Positions 11,386 to 22,050 of a stretch of DNA of 64,000 nucleotides are shown here, in pieces. The DNA is taken from the NCBI GenBank assembly GCA_030762895.1, contig CM061063.1:71731836-71795835 (forward strand), read 5' to 3'. The notes under the pieces are model-generated. The model saw only the letters and a program-made list of their open reading frames with translations, searched no databases and was not told where the DNA came from. Source of the DNA: Sophora flavescens. Lineage: Eukaryota; Streptophyta; Magnoliopsida; Fabales; Fabaceae. Made by a program: the position numbers and the translations under genes. Each line of letters begins with the position of its first letter. Positions within the stretch are counted from its first letter, which is position 1.

Positions 11386-12380
11386 ATGGCTTACAATGAC
11401 TGTTTAAATGAAGGGGCTTCCCTTGCAAGCCCGCATGCCTTCAATGGATCTGAGTATATCTATTGGAAGGAAAGAATGGTAATCTTTCTTGAGGCAACAA
11501 GTGTTGACATATGGGATGCAGTAGAAAATGGATCATTTGTCCCATCTACTGTAGATGCTAACGGTGCTCCAAGAAATAAGCCTAAAACTGAATGGAATGA
11601 GGATGATGAAAAAATAATTCAATATAATGCACACGCTAAGAATATTATAACATCTGCTTTAAGCCGTGATGAGTTTTTCAGGGTTTCAAATTGCAAATCA
11701 GCAAAGGAGATATGGGATACATTTCAAGTAACACATGAAGGAACCTCAGATGTCAAAAGAGCAAGAATGAACACCCTCACACATGAGTATGAGCTGTTCA
11801 GAATGAACTTAGGAGAACCTATGACTGAAATGCAAAAGAGATTCACACACATCGTAAATCAATTGCCTGGTCTTGGAAAGACAATCTCAAATGAGGATCA
11901 AATTAACAAAGTCATGAGATGCTTGAGCAGGGAATGGCAATCTAAAGTCACTGCAATATCAGAATCCAGAGATCTCTCATCAATGACCATTGCCACACTG
12001 TTTGGAAAATTGCAAGAACATGAATTGGAGTTGAATAGACTATATGAGAGTGAAGAAACTGATAAAGAAAAAAGGGATTGGCTCTAAAATCACGAGTCAA
12101 AGAAGTAGAAGACAGTGATCATGATGATTCAGAATAAGAGGCTGAATTTGAAGAAGAGATGGGAATGCTAGTTAGAAAATTCAAGAACTTCCTAAAGAAG
12201 AAAGGAAACTTCAAAAGAAATTCATCCACCTTTCAAAGGAGAAATTTCTACAAAGGTGACAACTCTTCCAACAACATCACATGCTATGAATGTGGAAAGA
12301 TTGGCCACATGAAGCTTGACTGTCCAAAACTGCAAAAGAAGGACAAAGCAGAAAAGTTTGACTCAAAGGACAAGAAGTAG
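11386..12380 (+). pseudogene. Copia gag with zinc knuckle
   Basis: The first ORF (11386-12087) is a copia gag: FNGSEYIYWKERMVIFLEA near the start, then SAKEIWDTFQVTHEGT and QRFTHIVNQL-like blocks of the UBN2/Retrotran_gag type. A frameshift near 12085 separates it from 12159-12380, which holds the CCHC knuckle CYECGKIGHMKLDC (about 12280-12321) in a Lys-rich context that would bind the RNA genome. The start ATG follows the PBS by 35 bp. Confidence 0.85.
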
Positions 12381-12532
12381 AGAAAGCCAAGAAAGGCCTA
12401 CATTGCTTGGGATGATAATGATCTAGATTCCACTAAAGAATCTGAATCTGAGGAGGCAAACTTGTGCTTGATGGCCAGCAATAACAATCAGAAAGTGAAG
12501 TAAGTTCTAATTATCAACCTTCTTATGATGAA

Positions 12533-13174
12533 TTGCAAAATGCTTTTGAAGAACTTCATAGAGAATCCGTTAGACTTGCTAGATTGCTAACTAAGTCTAA
12601 GAAAACTATCACATGCTTAGAGGAGAAAACTTCTGTCTTAAACAAAGAGGTAGATCAATTAAAAACAGAAAATTGTGATTTAAAAGAAAAACTAGCTACT
12701 GTCTTAGATGCACCTATATGTGATAAATGTCCTAAGTTGGATAAACATATAAATAATTTGAATGGTGATCTATCTAGAGTTACTAGTGATAAAGAAATCT
12801 GGAATGCATCTAGCTGTACATTGACTAAAGAAGTTGAAAAACTGAAAAATGACTTAGCCAAGTTCACAAATGGTAGAGATAATTTGGATGCATTGTTAGG
12901 ACAACAAAAATGTGTTTATGATAAGGCTGGAATAGGCTATAAACCTAAGATACATGAGAAATCTTTCAAGAAATTTTTTGTTGCACCTCTGACATCAAAC
13001 ACACCATTTGTTAAATGTTATTTCTGTGCTAGAAAATGTCACACAGTTTCTACATGTCATTACAGAAAATCTGTTTATAATGAGTCTAAATATATATGGG
13101 TTCCTAAAGTAACTAATGCTCCAACAAACTCAAAAGGACCCAAACATATTTGGGTACCTAAAGCAAAAACATGA
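12533..13174 (+). pseudogene. Coiled-coil region between gag and protease
   Basis: 213 codons in a third frame. The first 120 residues have heptad-like Leu/Glu/Lys spacing (LLTKSKKTITCLEEKTSVL and onward) and are probably coiled coil. Near the end is a second cysteine/histidine cluster, CYFCARKCHTVSTCHYRK. In known Tork/SIRE-type copia polyproteins such a stretch lies between the zinc knuckle and protease, so I take it as part of the same polyprotein, displaced by frameshifts on both sides. Confidence 0.65.
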
Positions 13175-13187
13175 TTCTGTTTTGTAG

Positions 13188-13520
13188 GTGTGTTGGAAAG
13201 CCAAGAATATGAAATGGTATCTTGATAGTGGCTGTTCCAAGCACATGACTGGAGACAAGAGCAAGTTCATTTCCTTTACCCCTAAGTCGAGTGGTAGTGT
13301 TACCTATGGAGACAATAATAAAGGAAGAATACTTGGCATTGGCAACATTGGAAGTGACTCAACAACAATCATTGAGGATGTACTATATGTTGAGGGACTG
13401 AAACATAACCTGCTAAGTATCAGTCAACTATGTGACAAAGGCTTCAAGGTAAAATTCAATTCCAATAGTTGCTTAATAGAAAATCGGCATGATGAAAAAT
13501 TTGAAATTAATTGGACATAG
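13188..13520 (+). pseudogene. Copia aspartic protease
   Basis: Carries WYLDSGCSKHMTGDKSKF with the DSG catalytic triad, then GNIGSDSTTIIEDVLYVEGL and NLLSISQLCDKGF, the usual end of the copia protease. A frameshift at about 13490-13520 separates it from the integrase part. It would cleave the polyprotein if the frame were whole. Confidence 0.85.
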
Positions 13521-14700
13521 GACAGATAACATCTATATGTTTGATTTAGATAATCTCTCTTCAAATACTGTATTCCGTCTTATTTCAAAAGAAGAAGAGA
13601 ATTGGCTTTGGCATAGAAGAATTGCACACATTCACATGAACCACTTGAATAAAATTATTCGTAAAGATCTTGTAGTTGGCTTGCCTAAACTAAAATTTGT
13701 GAAAGATGGACTATGTGATGCATGTCAAAATGGAAAGCAAGTTAAGGTGTCTTTTAAACCAAAGAACATTGTTTCAACAACTAGACCCTTGCAACTTTTA
13801 CACATGGATTTATTTGGTCTATCTAGAACCAAAAGCTTTGGTGGTAACTCGTATGCATTGGTAATAGTAGATGATTACTCTAGGTATACATGGACATATT
13901 TTCTATCTCATAAGAGTGATTCATTTGCTGCATTTAAGAAAATGACAAAAATGGTGCAAAATGAAAAGGACGTAACAATTGTTTTTATAAGAAGTGATCA
14001 TGTGGGAGAATTTCAAAATGAAGTGTCTGAAAACTTTTGTGATGAGCATGGCATTCAACATAATTTTTTTGCTCCTAGAACTCCACAACAAATTGGAGTA
14101 GTGGAAAGAAAGAATAGATCATTAGAGGAGATAGAAAGAACTATGTTGAACGACTCTAGCTTGCCAAAACATTTTTGAGCAGATGCTGCCAATACAGCCT
14201 GCTATGTGTTAAATAGAGTCTTGATAAGACCAATCTTAAAGAAAACCCCTTATGAGCTTTACAAAGGAAGAAAACCAAAAATAGCACATTTTCATGTTTT
14301 TGGGTGTAAATGCTTTGTTCTTAACAATGGAAAGAATAATCTTGGAAAATTTGATGCAAAGGCTGATGAAGGAATTTTCCTAGGTTATTCCCTATCTACT
14401 AAAGCATAGAGAACACAAACTATTGAGGAATCTGTGCATGTGACATTTGATGAGTCTAACCCCAAAAGGTTGGGAAAGGATTGTGTTATTGATGATCTTG
14501 CAGATTCAATTGAGAAAACTCTCCTAGAAGAGAAACAGGACAATGAAGAAGATGAAATCTTAAAGAATGAATCGCTGCAACAAGAGCAAACAGAACAACA
14601 GCCTGACCTACCAAAGGAATGGAGGACTGTCAGAAATCATCCGATTGATAACATCATCGGTGAAATTACAAAGGGGGTAACTACTAGACAATCTCTTTGA
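13489..14700 (+). pseudogene. Copia integrase
   Basis: One frame with stops at 14176 (TGA), 14407 (TAG) and 14698 (TGA). The pre-integrase zinc-finger block WLWHRRIAHIHMNHL and CDACQNGK (13605-13735) precedes the catalytic core: MDLFGLSRTKSFGG, VDDYSRYTW, RSDHVGEFQN and GVVERKNRSLEE supply the D, D and E residues. After the first stop come TPYELYKGRKP and FHVFGCKCFVLN. The catalytic residues survive but the stops make it inactive. Confidence 0.85.
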
Positions 14701-14715
14701 AATGTTTGTAATCAT

Positions 14716-15474
14716 ATGGCATATGTGTCTCAAGTAGAACCTAAGAACATAAATGATGCTATAATTGATGAACATTGGATGATGACTATGCAAGATGAGT
14801 TAAACCAGTTTGAAAGAAACCAAGTTTCGAAACTAGTGCCTAAACCGAAGAACTGTCAAGTAATAGGTACAAAATGGGTTTTTAGGAATAAACTAGATGA
14901 AAATGGTATAATTGTAAGAAACAAGGCTAGATTGGTAGCCAAAGGGTATAACCAAGAAGAAGGCATAGATTATGATGAAACATATGCACCAGTAGCAAGA
15001 TTAGAAGCTATAAGAATGCTACTTGCTTATGCTTGCATAATGGGATTTAAATTGTATCAAATGGATGTTAAGAGTGCTTTCTTAAATGAATTTATACAAG
15101 AGGAAGTGTATGTTGGTCAACCACCTGGTTTTGAGAATAATGAATTGTCTAACCATGTTTATAAACTGTCTAAAGCACTATATGGCTTAAAGCAAGCTCC
15201 TAGAGCTTGGTATAAAAGGTTAAGTAATTTTCTCATTGAAAAAGAATTTAAAAGAGGTAAAGTTGACACAACTTTGTTCACTAAGAAAAAGGCACACAAC
15301 ACTTTACTTGTACAAATATATGTGGGTGATATAATTTTTGGTGCTACTAATGAGCAGTTGTGCAATGAGTTTGCAAGTCTTATGCAGAGTGAGTTTGAAA
15401 TGTCAATGATGGGTGAGCTAAACTTTTTTCCTTGGACTGCAAATAAAGCAAACTTAAAATGGAATCTTTGTTAG
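14716..15474 (+). pseudogene. Copia reverse transcriptase, active site changed
   Basis: Same frame as the integrase. RT blocks are VIGTKWVFRNKLDENG, ARLVAKGYNQEEGIDY, YQMDVKSAFLNEF, ALYGLKQAPRAWY and VQIYVGDIIFGAT. The canonical YVDD is YVGD here, so the first of the paired catalytic aspartates is lost. A one-base frameshift near 15430 (after GELNFF) derails the LGLQIKQ block into an unrelated tail. Confidence 0.88.
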
Positions 15475-15496
15475 CCAAACCAAGTAATGCAATGAG

Positions 15497-16269
15497 TTGA
15501 TCAAGAAGTTTGGCATGGAAAAAGCTAAGGAGATGGCTACTCCAATGAGTACCTCCTGTTATCTGGACAAGGATGAGCAAGGTAAACCTGTTGATGTTTC
15601 TAAATTCAGAGGTATGATAAGCTCACTACTTTATCTTACTGCTAGTAGGCCAGATATCATGTTTAGTGTATGCATATATGCTAGGTATCAAGCAAATCCA
15701 AAAGAATCACACTTAACAGCAGTTAAAAGGATCATTAAGTATCTGTTAGGAACAAAAGACATGGGATTATGGTATCCCAAGGGAGCTACATGTAAATTAA
15801 TAAGCTATTCAGACTCTGATTTTGCTGGTTGTAAACTAGACAGAAAGAGTACTAGTGGAACTTGCCATTTACTAGGAAACTTATTAGTATCATGGTTCAG
15901 TAAGAAACAATCTAGTGTGGCTTTATCCACTGCAGAGGCTGAATATGTAGCAGCTGGTAGTCACAGGCATGTGTTTTATGGATGAAACAACAATTAGTTG
16001 ATTATGGTGTGCAACTAAACCAAGTTCCTATTAGATGTGACAATACAAGTGTAATTAACCTAACTAAGAATCCCATAATGCACTCTAGAACTAAACACAT
16101 AGAAATCAGACATCATTTCATTAGAGATCAGATACAAAGTAGAGAAATTGAGATTGAATATGTTGATACAACTAAGCAACTTGCTGATATCTTTACCAAG
16201 CCCTTGAAAAAGGAAAGCTTCTTCTTCATTAGAAGAGAATTGGGCATAATCGATCAATCCTATATCTAA
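15497..16269 (+). pseudogene. Copia RNase H
   Basis: First part 15497-15985: ATPMSTSCYLDKDE, SRPDIMFSVCIYAR, SYSDSDFAGCKLDRKSTSG and ALSTAEAEYVAAG, including RNase H aspartates and the AEAEY glutamate. A frameshift near 15975 separates the end, 15982-16269, with RCDNTSVINLTKNP, RTKHIEIRHHFIRD and QLADIFTKPL. Domain content is complete but split. Confidence 0.88.
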
Positions 16270-16517
16270 TCGCTAAAGAAACAGGAGAAAATCTAAAAGG
16301 GGAGGAAAATTAATGGACGCACTTATTCTTTGATTTGTCCCTGCACCTATCCCTCTATCATGAACAATTTTATATGCTATGTTTGAATGTTTAAAATTCT
16401 TACCTTCTCTATTGATTTGAATGTTTCTTTTCTTTACCTTTTTTATGATATCAAAACGGGGACGAAAAAGCAAGATATAGAGAAAGGAGAAAATAACAAA
16501 TTATACATGCATATGTT

Positions 16518-16526
16518 GAGGGGGAA
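16518..16526 (+). other. Polypurine tract of nested copia
   Basis: GAGGGGGAA just upstream of the truncated 3' LTR. In an intact element the LTR would start within a few bases, but here the sequence jumps to the LTR's last 110 bp. Confidence 0.6.
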
Positions 16527-16532
16527 CTATGG

Positions 16533-16642
16533 AGTTTATAAGCTTTGTGAAAAAGTTTTAAGAGGGAAATATTTTCTTTGAAAACTCAATTCACCTCCCC
16601 CCCCCCCCCCCCCCAAATTGAGTCGTTGAAGTCAAAACAACA
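16533..16642 (+). repeat. Truncated 3' LTR of nested copia
   Basis: Matches the last 100 bp of the 5' LTR (TTTATAAGCTTTGTG to AAAACAACA) but lacks about 1.4 kb of U3/R. A run of 18 C at 16597-16614 stands where the 5' LTR has 8 C, probably through slippage. Confidence 0.85.
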
Positions 16643-18686
16643 GAAAGAAGGAAAAAGAAGAAGAAGAAGTCTCAATGGTCATCTCAATTCCAACCACTTT
16701 GGCCAAAAGAAGATAATTCATCAAAGAATAGCAACACACCATTGGTTGATGTTGAGAACAATGTGAGGAGTGGTGGCAAGAAAAGCAACAAAAATGCTCC
16801 ATTATTCTCATCATTCAACCCACCTTGAGCATCAAATAATCAGGCGTCAAGCTAGTGATGTTAAAGAAGCGCTACTTGGGAGGCAACCTAAGCATTTTCT
16901 TTTTGCATTCTTATTCTTTTTGCTTCCTTATCATGAAAAAAATAAGTAGTCCATTGAGTTGTTGAGTGGTTCCTTGATGTGTAAGCCATTTGATGTGGTT
17001 GAATTGGTTTGAATTGTTGTGCAGGCGCATCTAAGGAAAAAGGACCAAAGGAAGGGGAGAAATGACACACTAGAATGGTGAAAATGGCCCTGCGCAGACG
17101 TCGGGCGCTACTGTGACCGCCGAGCTCAAAACAGAAAGCAGATTTAACATAAAACACTGCACCTTGGGCGCTGAGCGTGGATTCCTAGCGCTGAGCGCTA
17201 GCCAGTGTAAAAAAAAATTGCACATGCTCATCCATTGTACAGAAGAAAGGGGGTGCTCTAAACTCTTTATTAATTTTTTTTACCCTCCCTAATTGTTAGT
17301 TAGTTGTAGTCGAATAAATTGCTCAAACTTGCATATTTTGCACAAACTTGTGTTTTGAGTGGATTTTTGTGTAGATTCTCTAGTGAGCATAGAACTTTTG
17401 CTTGGCTGAAATTTCTAACATGATGCATTGCGTACTTGGTGAGCACATGATTTCATTGAAACTATTGACCCTTGTGAATTGTTTGTGACAATTTTTCATG
17501 CTATGATTGATGCAATGTTGGATGTACGAATTTCTCTTGAACATGATCATAAACTGTGAGCTTTTGAGCCCAAATGCTCTAGCACATTATCCAGATGACT
17601 TGATTTCTTTCATGTGTGATTGTCCATCACTTGCATGTTCTCACTTTTTCTTGCCTTGATGCTTATCACTATTGCATTGTTCTTGTATATGCATATATGA
17701 TTGAGGCACTATTTCTTTACTTAGCTCAGGGCCATAATTGATATCCTTTCATTTGCCATTGCTATGCCCAATAGAGCCTTGGCCTATTTTTCTTGTTACG
17801 ATAGCACATTACAAGCCAAAAATCGAAAAAATAATTTTGTCCCACTATTTTGGCTTAGAGGAATGTTTGGACTTAAGTTTGGGGTTGTTCTCTTGTTTAG
17901 GGACAAGCAAACAAACTAAGTTTGGGGTGGGAGTAGGCCACTGAAGATGCCTACTATGAAAAAAAAAAAAAAAATACAAAGTTTGAAAGAAAGAAAAAAA
18001 AAATAGAGAAACCCAAAAAGAGGAAAAAAAACAAAAAAATGATACAGAAATGAGAAAAAGGCAAGAATAGAAAAGATGAAAAAGAAAAGAATGGAAACAA
18101 AAGAAAAAAAAAAGAGAGTTGTAAACGAATAAAAAGGGGAATAGCACAATTTGTGTGCTTATATGCTTGTGAACTAGCTAAGCAGGGAAGTCCCAAGAGT
18201 CCACATTCCTTGAAGTCAAGGTAGTTTAGCTTATATCCTTGATTTTACCCACCCCCACCTTAGCCCCATTGCAACCAAATAAAAGACCTCATGATATGTG
18301 TTGCATTGACATTTGTGATGTGTGTTCGTAGCATCTTATCAAGATTAGGATTGGGGAGTGCATGATGGTTGGAATTGAGAGCAAATAATCACAAAGTGAG
18401 GATGTGTGAAACACTAAATAGAGAGGTTGCAAGAGAATATTTTGTGCATTCAATGGAGCTAATTTTGTAGTATGATTGATTGTTCTAAAGCATGAAGCAT
18501 GTGATCAATTGGAATGGATGCAATGATGTGTGATGCTTGTGCATTTTTCAAAAGTGTTAAGGAATTGAAGTTTTGCATGAGTAATGTGTTTCACAAGGGA
18601 ATTGAACATGAAAACCATCTCATTCACCCCTGTTTTGAATTTAATTGTTTGCTTGAGGACCAGCAAAATATCTAAGTTTGGGGTTG
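16643..18686 (+). other. 3' non-coding part of the Athila-like element
   Basis: No coding signal. It begins with Lys-codon-rich DNA that could be a gag or pol tail, then the phrase GCGCTACTTGGGAGGCAACC (about 16869) found in Athila-group elements, GC-rich GCGCTGAGCG motifs near 17165-17200, and a long spacer. TAAGTTTGGGG occurs near 17873, 17917 and 18673. A strongly purine-rich stretch fills 17955-18140. RT, RNase H and integrase of a Ty3 element are absent. Confidence 0.65.
18673..18686 (+). other. Polypurine-tract region before 3' LTR
   Basis: AAGTTTGGGGTTG directly precedes the TGATGAAAG start of the 3' LTR, the place where plus-strand priming occurs in LTR elements. Confidence 0.55.
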
Positions 18687-19933
18687 TGATGAAAGTGCAA
18701 TATATGTTAGTTTGGAAGTGTAAATAGGAATTATTTGTAAATAATCTTAGAAATTGTGAATGAAAAAGATAAGAAAATATGCACATTCATTGGATTAGAG
18801 TTTTGAGCTTGTTATATGAAAAATATACTAAAAATATGTTGAAAATATGCAGGAATAAAAGTCCAGTGCTCAGCTTTGGAATCGAGCGCTCAACCTGGAC
18901 AGAAACGGAGGAAAACAACAGTGGCAGAAGCTGCTCCGCCAGCGCCCAGCGCTGGGATCATGGAGATCAGCCCCACCGGAAGAAAATAGGACAGTGCTGT
19001 GATGTGGGCGCCCAGAGCTGGTTTAGACAGCAAGCTGCTGTTTCGCGTACAGTGGGGCGCCCAGCACTGGAGTCTTCCACGCTCTTAGAGCAGAGTTTGA
19101 AGGATCTTTGACTCATTTTTACACATTTCTCACCTTGGTTCATCACTTTCTCTCCACTTCCTTGAATATTCAAGTTTGGAAACAAGATTTGGAGCTTCCA
19201 TGGAGTCTTCCACACTCTTCCACTCAAGTTCTTCTCTTTTTTCCCTTTCTAATATGAGTAGCTAGATCATTTAGGTTAGGTTTAGGATGATTTCAATTTG
19301 AAGCTTGATGTAATTGACTTCTATCTCTAATTTCAATTCTATTTCATTCAGTTTGGTTAATCTCTTCTATGCTTAATGCTTTTCTTGGATTGATCAACCT
19401 AGAATTGATTTTTGGATTCAGTTTCATAATTGGAAAATTGGTGATTGAGTTGGAAATGAAGTTGAGTAATATTGTGATGTTGATTCTAGGAATAAAACTA
19501 TATTGCAATACATTCTTGTGAATCCAATGCTTAATGTTTGTTCTAATCTTGCATCACCTAAGGAATTAGGGTTCTTAATTTGTAACAAAAGGATTATCAC
19601 CTAAGGAATTTGGGATACATCTAGGTTAGTGATTTGAATGTCAATTGAATGAATTGGATTGAGATTAAGATTGGACAAAGTTACATTAGGTGGAAATTGA
19701 GGGATGCCGATACCTAACCGCTTTTACCTATATTGAATTCATTCTTTAATTGCTTTTGTTTCATTCATTGTTGTGACAACTCTAAAAACAAAAATTCATA
19801 AAAACTCTTGGAACTATGAAATTCATTCGTTCAAATAGCTATTGCTTAAGCTACGTTGTTACTTGAAACACAATCCTCGTTGGGAACGATACTCTACTTT
19901 CACTTTATTACTTGTACGATTTGGTATACTTGA
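18687..19933 (+). repeat. 3' LTR of the Athila-like element, 3' truncated
   Basis: Aligns with 5754-7055 but stops at TTTGGTATACTTG, 22 bases short of the LTR end, where it meets unrelated AT-rich DNA. Relative to the 5' LTR it also lacks much of the GC-rich block and the TATA-like segment (around 19060-19090). Confidence 0.88.
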
Positions 19934-20046
19934 AATATATTATTTTATTATTACCGATTGCCTGCTTTGACTGATTGGACTGTTTGGACTGCTGTTGATA
20001 ATTGATGGATGATAGTATGAGTATTGAAATTATTCTGAATATATTT

Positions 20047-20047
20047 A

Positions 20048-20116
<69 letters not shown>
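20047..20116. repeat. (TTA)n microsatellite
   Basis: About 70 bp of uninterrupted TTA repeats. Confidence 0.95.
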
Positions 20117-20120
<4 letters not shown>

Positions 20121-20759
20121 CTTGAAATGATTGTAATAATTGTAATGATGACATGATGCTATGATGGTAATGATTATGTTTAAAGATTGAATAATGATAA
20201 GACATGATGAGTCATGGTGATGTATGTGGGAAATTCATAATACATGAGATAGTAGTGCCTAACCGAGATAATTATTATGATATGGTGATGAGAATTATGA
20301 GATGTAATTATGATTGAGGTTATCTAATAGTGATGAGAGGTTAAGGCACTAAGGGGTGACCTGAAACATGGTTTGTGATATGGTGACCTGAAACAGAGTT
20401 TATGATACAGTGTTGGGGCACTGGGGTTTTATTTCTCGAAGGGTGTTCCCGGGATTTTGGACTATCAGCAGGACCATCCCAGAGAGTATTTTATTATAGT
20501 CGCAGCTATAGGTCATGCGTTGCATGAGCAGCCTGGCCGAGGGATCGGGATGTGCACCGAGGAGATTTGTGCAGCTATAGTGCCATTGCTTTGCATGGGC
20601 ATCCTCCTTCCGCGAACGAGGATGTACCCAGAGGGCTCTGGAGACGGGGTGTTGTGGATATTCGAATGTGTGACCGAACGTGGTGATTCATACAGCATTG
20701 CATTGCATCATGATGGAGGGCAGAGGAAAAATCTTAGACGTGGATTGAGGATGGTTATG

Positions 20760-20788
20760 TTATATATATATATATATATATATATATT
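20760..20788. repeat. (TA)n microsatellite
   Basis: About 14 TA units between the two ORF-bearing GC-richer stretches. Confidence 0.9.
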
Positions 20789-20927
20789 TGGAGATGGATG
20801 TTTAGTGTGCTGTTATAGAATTAAATGTTGCTAAAACCTTTCCACGTTTGACGTTATATTATTTCTTATGCCTTTTTCTTTTGTTATGGTGTTGTTTTAT
20901 TTTATTTTTGGACCTTAGATTCGGAGT

Positions 20928-21530
20928 TTGGAGATGGCACATTGGGATCATCCATGGATGACCCAGGATGCGGGGTTCCCCCTCACGGGGACGTTCGAGT
21001 TTGAGTTCGTGGACCCTAATGGGTGGCTCGGGGACCTGGTCACTCGTTTCAGTGTATATACGGGTCCCGTTTCTGTTACGACCGGACTTGGGCATGGGGC
21101 TCCCCTAGGTGCAGTTGGCACTTTTAGAGCCGGCATGACCCTCATCTTCCCTATCGGACACCCGGACGGAAAGATACCACCGATGCCGCCGATGTCGGGC
21201 ATGGCCCCAATTCCCTTCATGGTACCCTTTGAGGTACTTGTACCAGTTCCAGGACCAGGACCTGCGCCAGCACCCGCACCTGCACCAGAGCCAGTGCTTG
21301 CACCGGTACTCGAGGAGGATCCAGTTACCCCAGTTCCGGACCCAATTCCTGCTCCTGAGGCACCAGTACCTCCTGTGGTCAGAGCTACAGGTTCGGAGTC
21401 TTCACGCGTGTCCTCCAAACTACATCCCAGGGATAGCAGGATTTACCGACAGATGTTCCAGCAACCATCGGATAGGAGCTCTTCCGGTGGCAGCAGAGGA
21501 GTGGCTGGACCATTAGGACCACGGGAGTGA
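20928..21530 (+). CDS. Proline-rich ORF in LTR-like DNA, unknown
   Basis: 200 codons from ATG at 20928 to TGA at 21528. I do not recognise it. The N-terminal half has FEFEFVDPNGWLGDLVTRF and many glycines and aromatic residues. The middle is PMPPMSGMAPIPFM followed by VPGPGPAPAPAPAPEP and an acidic/proline stretch. The C-terminus is Ser/Arg-rich. It is much richer in GC than its surroundings. There is no signal peptide or membrane segment. It may be an accessory ORF of a retrotransposon LTR or a chance frame kept open by proline codons. The reverse strand also holds a long open frame over the same low-complexity region, which weakens the case. Confidence 0.35.
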   Translation: MEMAHWDHPWMTQDAGFPLTGTFEFEFVDPNGWLGDLVTRFSVYTGPVSVTTGLGHGAPLGAVGTFRAGMTLIFPIGHPDGKIPPMPPMSGMAPIPFMVPFEVLVPVPGPGPAPAPAPAPEPVLAPVLEEDPVTPVPDPIPAPEAPVPPVVRATGSESSRVSSKLHPRDSRIYRQMFQQPSDRSSSGGSRGVAGPLGPRE

Positions 21531-21898
21531 GGGTAGTAGTAGATGATGATAGCTCAGGCCAGTGCCATCTGCTTAGGTGTGTGTGAGGTTTTTCATGTAT
21601 TTTGAGATGAGAATGGGTGTGGAGAGTCAGTGAGGCATCTTTTCTTTTGTATTTTGATGTATTTTTTGTTATCTCACCAGTCTGTACATATTGGGATCCT
21701 ACTGATGGGATTCCTTTCATAGTACTGTACCCAGGTTGTAATGTATTTTGATGCATGTATGTATATGTATGTTTATATGTGTTGTTTTATATAGTAAGTT
21801 TTAATTTCTCCGCCGTTTTAGTAACTGCTTAACGCTAATAACATGTTTAGGTTTTAAAAATTCTGGGTTTTTCTTTTATAGGAAGTCGGGGCGTCTCA
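21531..21898 (+). other. Possible LTR end (GGGGCGTCTCA)
   Basis: No ORF. Ends AAGTCGGGGCGTCTCA, the mirror of the TGAGACGCCCCGACTT-type starts seen in some plant LTRs, and immediately meets half of a MITE. The likely right edge is 21898. No partner LTR or target duplication was found. Confidence 0.35.
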
Positions 21899-22050
21899 AA
21901 TTACACTAAGTTTTACATCAAACTTACTTTCAAAATAAAAACATCCAATCATAAATCACTTCACTTCCAACTAAATTCTATTAAAATCAATTCTACAAAA
22001 TCAATTCAACCCAAAATCACGTTTGTCAAACGCATCCAAACACACACTAC
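21899..22050 (-). mobile_element. Half copy of the GTGTGTTTGGATG MITE family
   Basis: The reverse complement reads TGTGTGTTTGGATGCGTTTG, then GACAAACGTGATTTTGG and GAATTGATTTTGTAGAATTG, the same order as the units at 52819-54282. It ends near the element centre (AACTTAGTGTAA), where it abuts the LTR-like end. Confidence 0.75.

Larger units (their letters stand above)
9834..16642 (+). mobile_element. Ty1/copia element nested in the Athila-like element
   Basis: 5' LTR 9834-11336, PBS 11339, gag to RNase H between 11386 and 16269 in the copia order (gag, protease, integrase, RT, RNase H), PPT 16518-16526, and a remnant of the 3' LTR at 16533-16642. The polyprotein is broken by several frameshifts and stops. 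Flanks ATTAG (left) and GAAAG (right) do not form a convincing 5-bp target duplication. Long LTRs, a large coiled-coil gag tail and AT-rich 3' untranslated DNA suggest the Tork/SIRE side of copia, but I cannot fix the lineage by eye. Confidence 0.85.
5754..19933 (+). mobile_element. Athila-like Ty3/gypsy element with nested copia
   Basis: About 14.2 kb in total: 5' LTR 5754-7055, PBS 7062-7079, broken gag-protease frame 7322-9697, a nested copia element 9834-16642, 3' non-coding DNA with AAGTTTGGGGT motifs, and 3' LTR 18687-19933. The PBS (complementary to the 3' end of tRNA-Asp as known for Athila elements), the protease with GASIYLMP and PLIFGRPFLDT, and the phrase GAGGACxAGCAAA before TAAGTTTGGGG fit the Athila group. 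No RT, RNase H or integrase belonging to this element is visible, so those parts were lost or the element was a gag-pro-only derivative. The 3' LTR lacks its last 20-odd bases, so no target duplication can be checked. Confidence 0.85.
19934..20927. other. LTR-like repeat DNA, left part
   Basis: Begins abruptly at the end of the truncated LTR. It holds a (TTA)n tract, repeated GTGACCTGAAACA phrases (20357, 20382) and a more GC-rich part from 20430. Together with 20928-21898 it resembles the right part of a long gypsy-type LTR, but the left end is missing and I cannot prove it. A 125-codon ORF at 20457-20834 has no recognisable domain. Confidence 0.4.

Noticed and set aside
17845..18196. Three overlapping minus-strand ORFs rich in Phe and Ser
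   Set aside because: They are the complement of a purine-rich low-complexity stretch in the 3' non-coding part of the Athila-like element.
20948..21418. Minus-strand 156-codon ORF opposite the proline-rich ORF
   Set aside because: Gly/Ser/Thr/Ala low-complexity mirror of the proline-rich strand. At most one of the two can be real, and the plus-strand frame has the more protein-like N-terminus.
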